Below, in pieces: positions 1 through 9,379 of a stretch of 64,000 bases of DNA. The translations under genes and the position numbers were made by a program. This DNA is from Candidatus Flexifilum affinis. Lineage in GTDB: Bacteria; Chloroflexota; Anaerolineae; Aggregatilineales; Phototrophicaceae. Where the stretch lies: NCBI GenBank assembly GCA_016713325.1, contig JADJPJ010000043.1:1-64000 (forward strand), read 5' to 3'. Within the stretch, counting starts at the first letter, position 1; every line of letters starts with the position of its first letter. The notes beneath the pieces were generated by a model. It was not told the DNA's origin and ran no database searches. It saw only the letters and a list, made by a program, of their open reading frames with translations.

Positions 1-1899
1 TGCACGACCGCCGGCTTCACGGCTTCCGCGGCTGGGTCGCCAGCGAGACCACCACCAGCGCGACGAAACTCAGCGGGATGGAGATGATCCAGGATTTTCC
101 AGCGGCACCGGCGCATTGGCCGCGCCCAACCCGTAGATCTCCCACATCATCGGCGAGAAGAGGATCAGGCGGAGAGACGTCACAATCCCGGTCAGGATGG
201 AGGCGGCGATGCCCTGGCCGTCGTCTGCTTCCAGAACAACAGCATAAGGATCGACGGCAGATTGGCCGAGGCGGCCACGGCAAAGGCCAGGCCGACCAGA
301 AACGAGACATTCATGTCTTTGAAGATGATCCCAGCACAATGGCCACGCCACCGACGGCCACCGCGACCACTTTCCCCGCACGCACCTGCGTATTTTCAGT
401 GAGCTGCATGCCCATGAAGTGATGCGCCAGATCGTGAACGACCGCGCCGCATGACGCCACGATCAGGCCGCTGACCGTACCCAACACGGTCGCGAAGGCC
501 AGCCGAGATGCACGCGAACAGGACGATGCCGAAGGTCTGCGCCAGTAGCGGTGCGGACATGTTGCTGCTTTCGACATCCAGCACGCCGTTCACCATCGCG
601 CCCATGCCGAGAAACAGCGTCAGGATGTAGAAGAAGCCAATGGTGGTGATGGCGACGACGGTTGATTTACGGGCGTCACGCGGACGGCGCACGGTGTAGT
701 AGCGGATCAGGATATGCGGCAGCGCGGCTGTTCCGAGGAAGAGCGCGACCATCAGCGAGACGAAATCCAGCTTGAGAGAAGGGTCGATCCTTCATCGATC
801 TTGAAGCGCACACCCGGACGCATCAGCCGTCCGCCGGGTGTCACGGTCTGATGCCATACGGTCACCGTGTCGCCTTCATCCACAAAGCTGACGGGCAAAA
901 CCGGATGACGCCGCTGGCCTGAATGACTGCCAGGAATTGAAAGCGCCGACGCTGTCGAGGTTTTCAACTTCCTCGCCATCGACGACCAGGCGGGCAAAGC
1001 TTCGACCTGGAAGAAGCGGCGATCTCCTTCGGCGCGCCGTTGTAGAGCGTTCGCCGCCGGCGGTGGTGCCTGAGAGGGCTTCGTGCAATTCGAACGGCTC
1101 CGTCGTCGCCGACGCTGACGCTCCACCAGGTGCGAATGCCTCCTGCTCCAGCAGGACGAGCTGAACAGTCCCCCCTGCTGCCGCTGCCGGACGATCGCAT
1201 AGCCGGGGTCGCTACGGCGATCACGCGCCATCCTCCTCGCGGTAGCACCGAGGGTGACCAGGGCATGGCCATCCGGATTTGGCTCGTCAACCGACATGCC
1301 CTTGTTGAGCAGGGCAATCACCAGCACGGTCGAGAGAATCACCAGGAGCCCGCCCTTCAGGAACTGGACGTACGTGGTCGAAGTCATGCCGGCAGTGGCC
1401 ACGATGACGATGACGATGACCTGACGAGCAGCACCCCACGTGATGCGGCAGTCCCAGCAGCGGCGTGACCAGCGCACCGGCGCCAACCATCTGCGGGATC
1501 AGGTAGCAGACCGACACGACCAGCGCGCTGATGCCGGCCATGAGCTGAATGCTCTGGAATTGAACGCGAATCCAGCGCGTCCGAGAGCGTGTATTTGCCC
1601 AGGCGCTTAAGTGGTTCGGCGACGACGAACAGTGCCACAACCCATCCCGCCAGGAAGCCAATAGAATAGAGAAAACCATCATAGCCGTAAAAGGCGATCA
1701 TCCCGGCAATACCGAGGAACGACGCCGCCGACAAGTAATCCCCCGCGAAAGCAATCCCGTTAACGAACCAGTGAATCCACGCCGGCGGCATAGTAGCCCT
1801 TGGCGTCCCTGGTGCGTTTCGCGAAGAAGAACGAGACCCAGAGGACGAGCACCACAAACCCGACGAAGACGCCAACGGCAATGGGCGACGCTTCATAAG
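1..1899 (-). pseudogene. Sodium:solute symporter (acetate/VC_2705-like), multiply frameshifted
   Basis: This is a remnant of a large sodium:solute symporter of the ActP/VC_2705 type, which imports acetate or similar carboxylates with Na+. Recognisable pieces appear in order but in different minus frames: an N-terminal membrane segment with '[15 protein letters not shown]' (about 1670-1800), a helix near 1340-1480, an extra soluble insert typical of the VC_2705 subfamily (about 780-1150), the 'GTAALPHILIRYYTV' helix (about 680-750) and C-terminal helices to position 17. At least four frame changes and no continuous reading frame remain. It lies directly downstream of a DUF485 gene, the usual partner. 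Whether the damage is biological or due to poor sequence at the window edge cannot be decided here. The 3' end may continue outside the window. Confidence 0.7.
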
Positions 1900-2192
1900 T
1901 CATGATTCAGCTTCTCGGGGGGATTCATGCGGTCTTCAGCGCGGCTGCACATGACGTTGTAAATCAATCCCATCACAATGGCGAGAATGATCAACCCAAA
2001 ACCATAGACGACGGCCAGATTGAGCCTCGCCAGGACCACCCGCCCCATCGACCCTGGGCTGAACGTATTGATGATCACAAAGCTTGCGTAGACCACCCCA
2101 TAGATCAGGAACAGGCGGAGTCCCACTTTCGTCTTATAGGCTGAGGCAGCGTCGCTGCCGGTCGGGGATGCTGGTTCGTGGTGCATGAACAA
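1893..2192 (-). CDS. DUF485-type small membrane subunit of symporter
   Basis: A 99-residue protein with two hydrophobic segments (about residues 25-45 and 60-80), separated by a short loop with 'FSPGSMGRV', and a charged C-terminus. This matches the DUF485/YjcH family, small inner-membrane proteins encoded immediately before acetate-type sodium symporters. It overlaps the first codons of the symporter remnant downstream, an arrangement usual for the pair. Its own frame is intact. The function of DUF485 proteins is not firmly established, so a role as accessory subunit or stabiliser is inference. With its partner broken it may no longer have a role. Confidence 0.7.
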   Translation of the reverse strand: MFMHHEPASPTGSDAASAYKTKVGLRLFLIYGVVYASFVIINTFSPGSMGRVVLARLNLAVVYGFGLIILAIVMGLIYNVMCSRAEDRMNPPEKLNHDL

Positions 2193-2359
2193 TCCTTTCG
2201 TTTGCCCGCTGAACGATGCCGTACTACAGCAGCGTCGGTGTTCAGGCAGGATAAAGCGGCAATAGCAGACAAAGAGACTTTATTTGGATTATTGTAACAA
2301 TCGAGGACGCGCTGGCCAAATTCGTGGCAGCACGAATTTCAGCATCCTCACTTTCAGCA

Positions 2360-2396
2360 CCTCCCACGTAAGCGGGGCGAGGGGAGAAAAGCTAAG
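2360..2396. repeat. CCTCCCACG-AAGCGGGG dispersed repeat, partial copy
   Basis: A short copy of the 'ctcccacgcaagcggggagagggg' family that recurs at 19108, 33289, 54308, 54688 and 57862. It sits just upstream of the IS630-like remnant, in the 214-bp gap after the DUF485 gene. Nothing else is recognisable in that gap. Confidence 0.55.
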
Positions 2397-2407
2397 CCAT
2401 CTATCGA

Positions 2408-3578
2408 ATGAAAGCCACGAATGAGGTAGACCTCGAAGGCATGAGCCGACGAGTGAACTTCACGCTGAATGACGAGCAGCGTGCCAATCTCGAGCAAGCC
2501 ATAAACTACTTCGGAGCATCCGGAGGTGCGCCAGCGGGGAGCGATCGCCGTCCGGTTGCTGCACCTGGGACACAAACCGGAGGCGGTGGGTCGATGGTGG
2601 CCATCACGGCCAATACGGTCTGGACGTGGCATCGCCGTTTTCGCCAGAATGCGGTGGCAGGCCGGCAAGATCAGCCGAAGAGTGGCAGGAAGCGCAAAGC
2701 GGACGCCCGGTACGTGAGGCTGCTGGAGCAACTGCTGGAAACGGACCCCGCCAGCCTGGGACCGCCAGTTACGATCTGGACCATCGACCGCCTGCGCCTG
2801 TACCCGGAAGAGCAGACGGAGGTGCTGCTGAGTCCCGCTCGCTTCCGCGCCTTGCTGCATCGGTTGGGCTATCGCTGGAAAACAGCCGAAACATGACCTG
2901 AGCGCCCTTCAAGACCAGGATGCCCAGGCGATGATGCAGACGGTGCTGAGTGAGTAAAAACCGTCCCCCCAACCCACTCGCAGAAACCGAGCTTTTCTTT
3001 GTGGACGAAACGACCATAAGCCTCCATCCGCCGTTGCGGCGTTGCTGACCAAGTGCGGCAACGCCAGCTCATTCCCGCTCCCGGTTCGCCCCCAATACCT
3101 CCATGTCTTCGGCGTTTCACAACTCGGCGCAACGGGCAGGTTACCCACTGCACCTCCAAGCACAAGAACAGCGACGCCTTCATTGCCTTCTCGACCATCT
3201 GCTGCGCCAGCATCCTCGTCTCAAGCTCATTCTCGTTCTGACAACGCCTCCTATCATCGCAGCAAAGCCGTTCAGGCGGCGCTCAGTCATTGGGGCGACC
3301 GTCTCCTGCTCATCTGGTTGCCCAAGTACAGTCCGTTTCTCAATCCCATTGAGCGCTTCTGGCTCCACTTCAAGCAGCTCACCGTCGCCAACCGCCTTCA
3401 TCGCTCACCCGACGATCTCCAAATCACTGTTGATCAGGTCATTGCCAACCAGAACACGCCCGATCATCCCAATCGACTGCTTTTCGTGGATAACTTTCGA
3501 TTGTGGCTTAGATATTGCTGCGGTGAGGTACTAGCATGGTGGCAGGATTTGTCACGCGGAATTGTTCTATCGCTATAA
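2408..3578 (+). pseudogene. IS630-family transposase, frameshifted
   Basis: A degraded IS630/Tc1-type transposase. The N-terminal helix-turn-helix part (about 2408-2890) includes 'TVWTWHRRFRQNA' and a 'TIDRLRLYPEE' region. The catalytic half follows in other frames: the first Asp in 'ELFFVDET' (about 2993-3016), the second in 'DNASYHRSK' (about 3240-3266) and the Glu in 'YSPFLNPIERFW' (about 3328-3363). At least three frame changes separate them, near 2895, 3185 and 3240, so no full transposase can be made. I could not identify matching terminal inverted repeats. It separates the symporter remnant from a lower-GC propeller gene, which suggests this junction has been remodelled. Confidence 0.85.
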
Positions 3579-3620
3579 CCTTTTGTGTCTGGGGAAGGAC
3601 CCGCTGAAGGATCAATAAGC

Positions 3621-4718
3621 ATGAGGACTTCCAGAACCAAAATCAATGTTACGGTACTTGCGCTGTTCGCCGTGTTTGCCCTAACGGATAGTCATCTTGA
3701 AGCGGCTACCCCTCTCAACGTGACCTGGACAAAGCTTATTGCTGAGTCTGCCATGAGCGTAGACTGGAGTCCCCCGGGGGACTCTATCGTCTTCGGCAAT
3801 TCAGAAACAAACCAAATCCCCTTGGTGAACTGGCAGACGAGTGAGACTCTTTGGCAAACCCCATTTCCAGAATCTGGCTTCGCTCACAGTCCTTATGCTT
3901 ATTCCATTCGCTGGAGCCCGGATGGAGACTGGATCGCTGTGACGAACAGTCGGAGCGTCTACGTCATCAACGCCCAATTCGGCAATTCCCATGCTCTCAG
4001 CATAAGCGTTCCCGCTGAGCGCGATCAGCCTGCTTATACGCGACCTCGCTGGGGAAACGATTCGATTTCATTGGCGGTTCTCGATACAAACGGATTTATA
4101 GATATTGTGAATTCAATGACTGGAGAGATTATCCAGACCATTTCTTTGACTGAAGGCACGCGATACGCCGATTTAGAGATCACCGCTTTTGACTGGAGTC
4201 CGGATGGACAGTTCCTGGTTGCCCCACATCTGAGATCGCCCATGACTGCGGAGACCATCGGATTCTGGAACAGTACAGGGAACATCGTGGAAGGCTATAC
4301 TCAGGACAACGTCACTGATCTGAGTCCACAGACGCCTTGTCCAAGGCATGCAGACAGCCCGGTCGCTGACCATGTGACTTTTCTTGAATGGGCGAATGAC
4401 AGTCGAACTCTCGTCGTCGGTCTGACTTATGGACTTGCCGTATGCAGACTTCAACTTGATGGAACTATCGACGTTCGAGAACTCCAGAGCTATGGCACCA
4501 GCTTCCACTGGAGTCCTGATCAGCGATGGCTTGCTGGTGCGATAAATACGGATACGAGCGTATGGGTCGCGGATGTAGCAAATCGATATCAGACCGTTTC
4601 TGTACAACCTCCCCATGGGTCGGCAGTGAATTCCTTCGCGTGGAGTCCCGATAGCAAGCATTTAGCAGTTGGCACTCGCCGCGAACTCTGGATTGGAACT
4701 CTTGAATTACCCGAATGA
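3621..4718 (+). CDS. Secreted WD40-like beta-propeller protein
   Basis: A 365-residue protein with an N-terminal signal peptide or anchor (about residues 1-29, ending near 'LEAAT'). It then has repeated blades, each carrying a 'W-S-P-D/P-G' turn: DWSPPGD, RWSPDGDW, DWSPDGQF, HWSPDQRW and AWSPDSKH. This is the WD40/TolB-like propeller signature, and such proteins are usually scaffolds or binding modules on the outside of the cell. The chosen ATG has an AAGG element ten bases upstream and lies just after the IS630-like remnant; an upstream in-frame ATG at 3585 lacks a good ribosome site. Base composition is clearly more AT-rich than the neighbouring genes, hinting at transfer. No enzymatic motif is seen and the specific role is unknown. 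Confidence 0.7.
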   Translation: MRTSRTKINVTVLALFAVFALTDSHLEAATPLNVTWTKLIAESAMSVDWSPPGDSIVFGNSETNQIPLVNWQTSETLWQTPFPESGFAHSPYAYSIRWSPDGDWIAVTNSRSVYVINAQFGNSHALSISVPAERDQPAYTRPRWGNDSISLAVLDTNGFIDIVNSMTGEIIQTISLTEGTRYADLEITAFDWSPDGQFLVAPHLRSPMTAETIGFWNSTGNIVEGYTQDNVTDLSPQTPCPRHADSPVADHVTFLEWANDSRTLVVGLTYGLAVCRLQLDGTIDVRELQSYGTSFHWSPDQRWLAGAINTDTSVWVADVANRYQTVSVQPPHGSAVNSFAWSPDSKHLAVGTRRELWIGTLELPE

Positions 4719-4868
4719 CCGGAAATTTCACCTGCCGTGACTGGAAAGACCCTGACGCGTCTACCTGGCTGTTTGCGTTGGTCGGTCTGAAGACGACGTC
4801 AGAAAGCGACACCAGGGAAAAGGCGCCGGAACCAACTGCCCTCTCCCTGGTCAGTAAGCTGTGCGCGA

Positions 4869-5471
4869 TCACTCCAAAGACGCTGCGTCGGACATGGCCT
4901 CGGCCGGTGTACCTTTGGCTTCCTCCTCCGCCAGCTTATCATGAGCATCGGCGTCTTCGGCAATCGGCCGGACTTCCGGCGTCTCGACCGGTTCTGCCTC
5001 GGTGGACGCGGGGGTGATCCGTTCCAGCACCAGCTGCTGCATACGCTCGGTCGCAGTGCGCGCAATCCGGCGCTGGAGCGAGCGGCCGAAAATCGCAAAT
5101 CCGAGACGGTAAAACGGGTTGCGGATGCGAGCACGCCTGGAATAGTTGTGAACGCGGAAGCGCACTTCTCCGAACTGGCTTTGTCCTTCGATCTGCTCCT
5201 GGACCAGGTAGGCAAGCGAATCGCCTCCAGGTGACAAGACTGGCGCAGTATCCCGCAAGATAACGGCTGAAGAGAACGACTGCGTATTGGCCAGAGCATA
5301 GAATCAGATCCGTTGGTCTCCACTATCGGTCAGGATGCGATAGACGAGCGTTTCGTCTGTCTATGAGATGTCAAGCTCAGCTTCGGGTATGTATTGAGTG
5401 GCGACACTCGGGAAGGTCGTTGATACCATCGCCACGCAGGTTATCAGACCTAACAGGCACGTGAGTCTCAT
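4869..5471 (-). pseudogene. Stop-containing remnant: secreted propeller start joined to DUF1990-like tail
   Basis: In one minus frame, an ATG at 5471 begins a clear signal peptide (about 25 residues, 'MRLTCLLGLITCVAMVST'). A propeller-like stretch with 'APVLSPGGDSLAYLV' follows. The final 80 or so residues, with 'FGEVRFRVHNYSRRARI' and 'QRRIARTATERM', resemble the end of DUF1990 family proteins. Two in-frame stops (TAG near 5363, TGA near 5303) interrupt it. The reading is that a secreted propeller gene and a DUF1990 gene were fused by deletion and then decayed. The domain assignments are tentative. The open part alone (4869-5258) would give a 129-residue protein with an acidic tail. Confidence 0.4.
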
Positions 5472-5522
5472 ACCTACCCTACAAAAGATGCAGGCGCGAG
5501 TCTCAGACCAACGTGCCTACCG

Positions 5523-6449
5523 TCATCCCTTCAGCCCGGTACTGGCGATGCCCTGGGTGAAGCTCTTCTGCGTGAAGAAGTAGAGCACCAGGATCGGCAG
5601 GATCATCATGACGGCCGCGGCCATCTGGAGGTGCAGCTCGGTCGGCGCGTCGCTGTTGACGAACTTGGTCAACCCGACGGCGATCGGCCGCCACTCGTCG
5701 GTCTGCGTGACCAGCAGCGGCCAGAGAAGCGCGTTCCAGGAGCCGATGAAGCCGAAGGTGACGCTGGTCATGATCGGTGCGCGGGAGAGCGGCAGCACCA
5801 CCGACCACAGGAAGCGAATGTGCCCTGCCCCGTCGATGCGCGCGGCGTCCCACAGGTCCTCGGGAATCTGCATGAAGAACTGGCGCAGCAGGAAGATGGT
5901 GAAGGCCGAGGCCATGAAGGGAATGGTAAGGGCCGGCCAGTTGTTGATCCAGCCGAAGCCAAATAGGCGCTCGCTCAGGCGGCCAAACCAGAGGACCGAC
6001 AGGTAGTTGGGGATGAGCGTGGCCACGTCCGGGATCATCAGCGTGGCCAGCATGATGCCGAAAAGGATGTTCTTGCCGAAGAAGTGCATACGGGCGAAAG
6101 CATAGGCGGCCGGGATGCAGATGAGCATCTGCCCGGCCAGGGTGATGACCGTGATGCGCACGCTGTTCCACATGAACTGGGCGAACTGGGCCTTCTGCCA
6201 CGCTTCGGCATAGTTGCTGAAGCGCAGCTCGCCCGGCAGCAAGTAGCCGAAAGTGACTTCGGTCAGCGACATGAGCGAGGCGCTCAGCATCCACAACAGC
6301 GGGAAGATCGCCTGAAACAGGCCAAGGATGAGCACGACATAGATGGCGATCCTGCCCCAGGGGAAGGGCTTGCGCGGCCGCTGTGTATCGACCCGGCCCG
6401 CGCCCGTGGCGGCCAGGGGTTGGCGACGATCGGCAGTGTGCTCAGCCAT
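5523..6449 (-). CDS. Sugar ABC transporter permease, MalG type
   Basis: A 308-residue inner-membrane permease of the MalG/CUT1 family, one half of the channel of a carbohydrate importer. It has a basic cytoplasmic N-terminus, six predicted membrane helices and the EAA loop that docks the ATPase, seen as 'EDLWDAARIDGAGHIRFLW' before 'VVLPLSRAPI'. The start chosen (ATG at 6449) overlaps the end of the upstream MalF-type gene by eight bases, which points to translational coupling; an upstream in-frame ATG lies inside that gene. No binding protein or ATPase is encoded beside the pair, so the substrate cannot be named. They presumably use partners encoded elsewhere. Confidence 0.9.
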   Translation of the reverse strand: MAEHTADRRQPLAATGAGRVDTQRPRKPFPWGRIAIYVVLILGLFQAIFPLLWMLSASLMSLTEVTFGYLLPGELRFSNYAEAWQKAQFAQFMWNSVRITVITLAGQMLICIPAAYAFARMHFFGKNILFGIMLATLMIPDVATLIPNYLSVLWFGRLSERLFGFGWINNWPALTIPFMASAFTIFLLRQFFMQIPEDLWDAARIDGAGHIRFLWSVVLPLSRAPIMTSVTFGFIGSWNALLWPLLVTQTDEWRPIAVGLTKFVNSDAPTELHLQMAAAVMMILPILVLYFFTQKSFTQGIASTGLKG

Positions 6450-8109
6450 AGAAGACGCTCCGGGAGGCGATACGGTTCTGAACCACAGTGAGGATAAGGA
6501 TGACGGCGAACAGCACGAAGGCCATGGCGGAACCGTAGCCCATGTTGGGGTCGGTGGCGTTGATCGTCTCGAAGATGACCACGCCAATGGTATCGACTGA
6601 ACTCTGCGCGGCTGGGGTGCGCATGATCCAGATCTGCGTGAAAGCCTGGAAGGTGCCGATCACGGCAATCAGGGTGAGAAAGAAGGTGGTCGGCGAGAGC
6701 AGCGGCAGGGTGATGCGGCGGAACATCTGCCAGGCGTTGGCGCCGTCGATGCGCGCCGCTTCGTAGACGTCGGCGGGGATGTTGCCCAGGCCGGCCAGGA
6801 AGACGGCGGTGTCGTAGCCGATGTAGGTCCAGGTGGTGTAGATCATAATGACGATCAGCGCCAGGCTGGGGCCGGACAGAAATTCCGGGATGCCGGGGAT
6901 GAGCAGCTCGAACACGCCCTTTGGCTCCAGCAGCCATTTCTGCAGGGGCAGGCCGAAGGTGGTGAAGACCTGGTTCATGATCGAGGTTGGGCGATGGCCG
7001 AAGATCAGTGTGAAGACGATGCTGGTGGCCACGAACGGCATGACGTAGGGGATGAAGTAGGCGACGCGGAACATGGCTTTGGCTTTGATGTTCTGATAGA
7101 GCAGGGTGCCAAGCGCCAGACCGATGGCCAGTTGGAAGGGCACGGTGCCCAATACGAACATGACGGTGATGCTGAAGCCCTGGGTGACGTCGCGGTCGGC
7201 GTCGGCTAACGCGACGGGAAGCTGGGCGATCAGCAGATAGGCGCCGATCAGCAGCAGGATGGCCGTCAGCGCCATGGCCAGCGCGGTCCGATCGCCGTTC
7301 TCCTGACGGTGGGCGCGCGTCCAGATCAGATAGGCGGCGGCCAGCAGCCCGAAGCCGGCGCTGATCAGGACGATCTGCGACCAGATGGGAAGCGCTTCGC
7401 CGTCGGCGCGGGCCGCTTCGATGGCCGCGCCAATGGTGTCAAGGGTGAGCTGCATGAGCAGGATGCCGACCGCCGCGGCGAAGACGGCGCCCGTGGCGCT
7501 GATCAGGTGCGAGTCCCACTTTTTGCCGCCGAGCACCCAGCGCCAGGCCGCGACCAGCGCGACGCTGACGACCAGCATGGCCAGGAAAAGATTACCAGCG
7601 CTGACCGCCTCCGGCATTTGGAAGCTGGCAAAGAGCTCGTTGATGAAGAGACCGGGCACCCGTTCCTGGCCGCGGATGCGCTGCGGGATGTTGAGGATGA
7701 TCGGCAGCAGAAGGGCCGACCAGTTGACGAAGGCCAGGATGGCTCCACCGGTGACGACGCCCGGCACGAGCGAGGTCCAGGAAGAGACTCGCTCCCCTGG
7801 CTCGAGCCGGCGCAGCAGACGCCAGAGCAGGAGAGCGGCGTAGGCCAGCGCGCCGACGGCCAGCCAGAAGAAGAGGACATAGGTGAGGTCGCCCAGCGCC
7901 CGGATGTAGTTGTTCATCCCCAGGTAGTCACCGGGGAAGCGCCGCCAGCGATGCAGGCTGACGAAAAAGGCGAAGCCGACCGGGAAGATGCCGAAGATGA
8001 AGATCAGGAGCATCGCCGGAGACAGCAGCGCGTAGGCGGTGAGGTTCTCGCGCAGCACGCGCATCCGGCGGCTGATCGTCTTCGGCGGTTGGGAAACTCG
8101 GACAGCCAT
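6442..8109 (-). CDS. Sugar ABC transporter permease, MalF type, with long N-terminal membrane extension
   Basis: A 555-residue permease of the MalF/CUT1 family, nearly twice the usual 290-320 residues. The C-terminal half is canonical: 'FQLAIGLALGTLLY', 'FRVAYFIPYVMPFVATSIV' and the EAA loop 'DVYEAARIDGANAWQMF' followed by 'RITLPLLSPTTF'. The N-terminal half carries a standard first helix (about residues 20-40) and then four or five additional hydrophobic segments (about 75-290) not needed in ordinary MalF. E. coli MalF also has additional N-terminal helices and a periplasmic loop, but this insert looks largely membrane-embedded. The start at 8109 has a GAGG-type ribosome site just upstream and precedes the first conserved region. 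It is coupled to the MalG-type gene downstream. Confidence 0.88.
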   Translation of the reverse strand: MAVRVSQPPKTISRRMRVLRENLTAYALLSPAMLLIFIFGIFPVGFAFFVSLHRWRRFPGDYLGMNNYIRALGDLTYVLFFWLAVGALAYAALLLWRLLRRLEPGERVSSWTSLVPGVVTGGAILAFVNWSALLLPIILNIPQRIRGQERVPGLFINELFASFQMPEAVSAGNLFLAMLVVSVALVAAWRWVLGGKKWDSHLISATGAVFAAAVGILLMQLTLDTIGAAIEAARADGEALPIWSQIVLISAGFGLLAAAYLIWTRAHRQENGDRTALAMALTAILLLIGAYLLIAQLPVALADADRDVTQGFSITVMFVLGTVPFQLAIGLALGTLLYQNIKAKAMFRVAYFIPYVMPFVATSIVFTLIFGHRPTSIMNQVFTTFGLPLQKWLLEPKGVFELLIPGIPEFLSGPSLALIVIMIYTTWTYIGYDTAVFLAGLGNIPADVYEAARIDGANAWQMFRRITLPLLSPTTFFLTLIAVIGTFQAFTQIWIMRTPAAQSSVDTIGVVIFETINATDPNMGYGSAMAFVLFAVILILTVVQNRIASRSVFYG

Positions 8110-8520
8110 AGACCCCTCTTGACGCTGGACAGACGGACTACGGTAATTGTAGACCGGCATGGCGCAGCGGCAAAACGAATCGCCTGCCCTTTTACAGAGC
8201 CTTAATGGGTAGGGTGCAGATTTCACGGTTCTCTAAGTTCTTTCCGCATGGGGACGTATTAGAATGAACAACTGGATGGGCCGGTAGCGACATCGTTAGC
8301 ATCACATCACTTGCCTATGGAGATGTGGTTGCCCCAGTCCTTCCATAAACCCAACATACTGCTGAATCTGAAACCTCAGTCGCGACGTTCGTAGAGTCGC
8401 CATGCAAGCATCGCTTGTTGTACATGCTGATGTCTGACCGCATGGCTGCTGCCCCTACGAACCACGGTGTTGGCATTGTGAAACCCTATCAGTACACAGA
8501 AGGCATCGAAGACAACCACC
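8110..8520. other. Intergenic region without recognisable gene
   Basis: About 410 bases between the start of the MalF-type gene (minus) and the dehydrogenase (plus). It should hold divergent promoters, but I see no convincing promoter pair, hairpin, repeat copy or conserved small reading frame. Confidence 0.5.
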
Positions 8521-9379
8521 ATGAGAACACTAGAGAACCGTGTTGCAGTGATCACCGGGGGCACGCGGCCCGAGTCTTGGAATTCCCCAAACCTATGAGC
8601 GGGAAGGAGCGGGTGTCGTCGTCGCCGGGCGCTCGCAGGCTACGATTGATGCGGCGGTAAGCGCGCTGCGGGCGGACGGAGCGCGGGCGGCAGGCATTGC
8701 CTGTGATGTCGGCGACTTCAGCCAGGTCGAGGCGCTGAGTGCATTCGCCCTGGAGACCTTCGGCAAGATCGACATCTGGGTCAATAATGCCGGTCTCTCC
8801 GCCCCCTATGGCCCCACCGCCGCAATCCCCACTGCAACCTTCATGAAGGTGGTCAATACCAACATCATTGGCCTCTACAACGGGTCGGTCATTGCGCTGC
8901 GGACAATGGTGCCTCAGCGCAGCGGGAAACTGATTAACCTGCTGGGGCGCGGCGATACCGCGAAAAAAGGCGTTGCGTTCCAGAACGCCTACTCTGCAAG
9001 CAAAACGTGGGTGCGCAGCTTCACACTGGCGCTGGCGGAGGAAAACAAAGAGGCCGGGATTGGCATCTTTGCCTTCAATCCTGGCCTGGTCGATACCGAT
9101 ATGCTGCGCTATACGGAGGCGGTGCCCGGCTTCGAGAATCGTCTGCGAGTCCTGGAAACGGTCATGCGGCTCTGGGCGGACGGGCCAGACGTTGCCGCGC
9201 AGAAGGCGCTCTGGTTAGCCTCCAGCGCCACCGATGGCAAAACAGGATTGATGGTGAATGTCCTCACCCGGCAACGCGTCGTGAGTGGGCTTCTCAACGA
9301 AGGCGTTCGCCGCCTCATGCGCCGACCGGCGCCTGATATGTCGCTCGATATTCAGACCATTGTGCCGGAACGGCTTTAG
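8521..9379 (+). CDS. Short-chain dehydrogenase/reductase, one frameshift
   Basis: An NAD(P)-dependent oxidoreductase of the SDR superfamily. The N-terminus 'LENRVAVITGGTR' holds the TGxxxGxG-type nucleotide loop. After a +1 frame change near 8570-8576 the other frame continues 'LGIPQTYEREGAGVVVAGRS', then the 'NNAG' motif, then 'YSASK' with the catalytic Tyr-x-x-x-Lys, then 'FNPGLVDTDM'. Corrected length is about 285 residues, normal for the family. As the sequence stands the first part stops at 8598 and no enzyme would be made. A single extra base is all that is needed, so sequencing error and recent mutation are both possible. Substrate cannot be predicted; no operon partner is evident. Confidence 0.75.

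Noticed and set aside
2193..3620. Terminal inverted repeats of the IS630-like element
   Set aside because: No convincing matching ends next to TA dinucleotides were found around the transposase remnant.
8521..8843. Separate small gene before the dehydrogenase
   Set aside because: The first frame is the SDR nucleotide-binding loop, and the second continues the same protein after one extra base.
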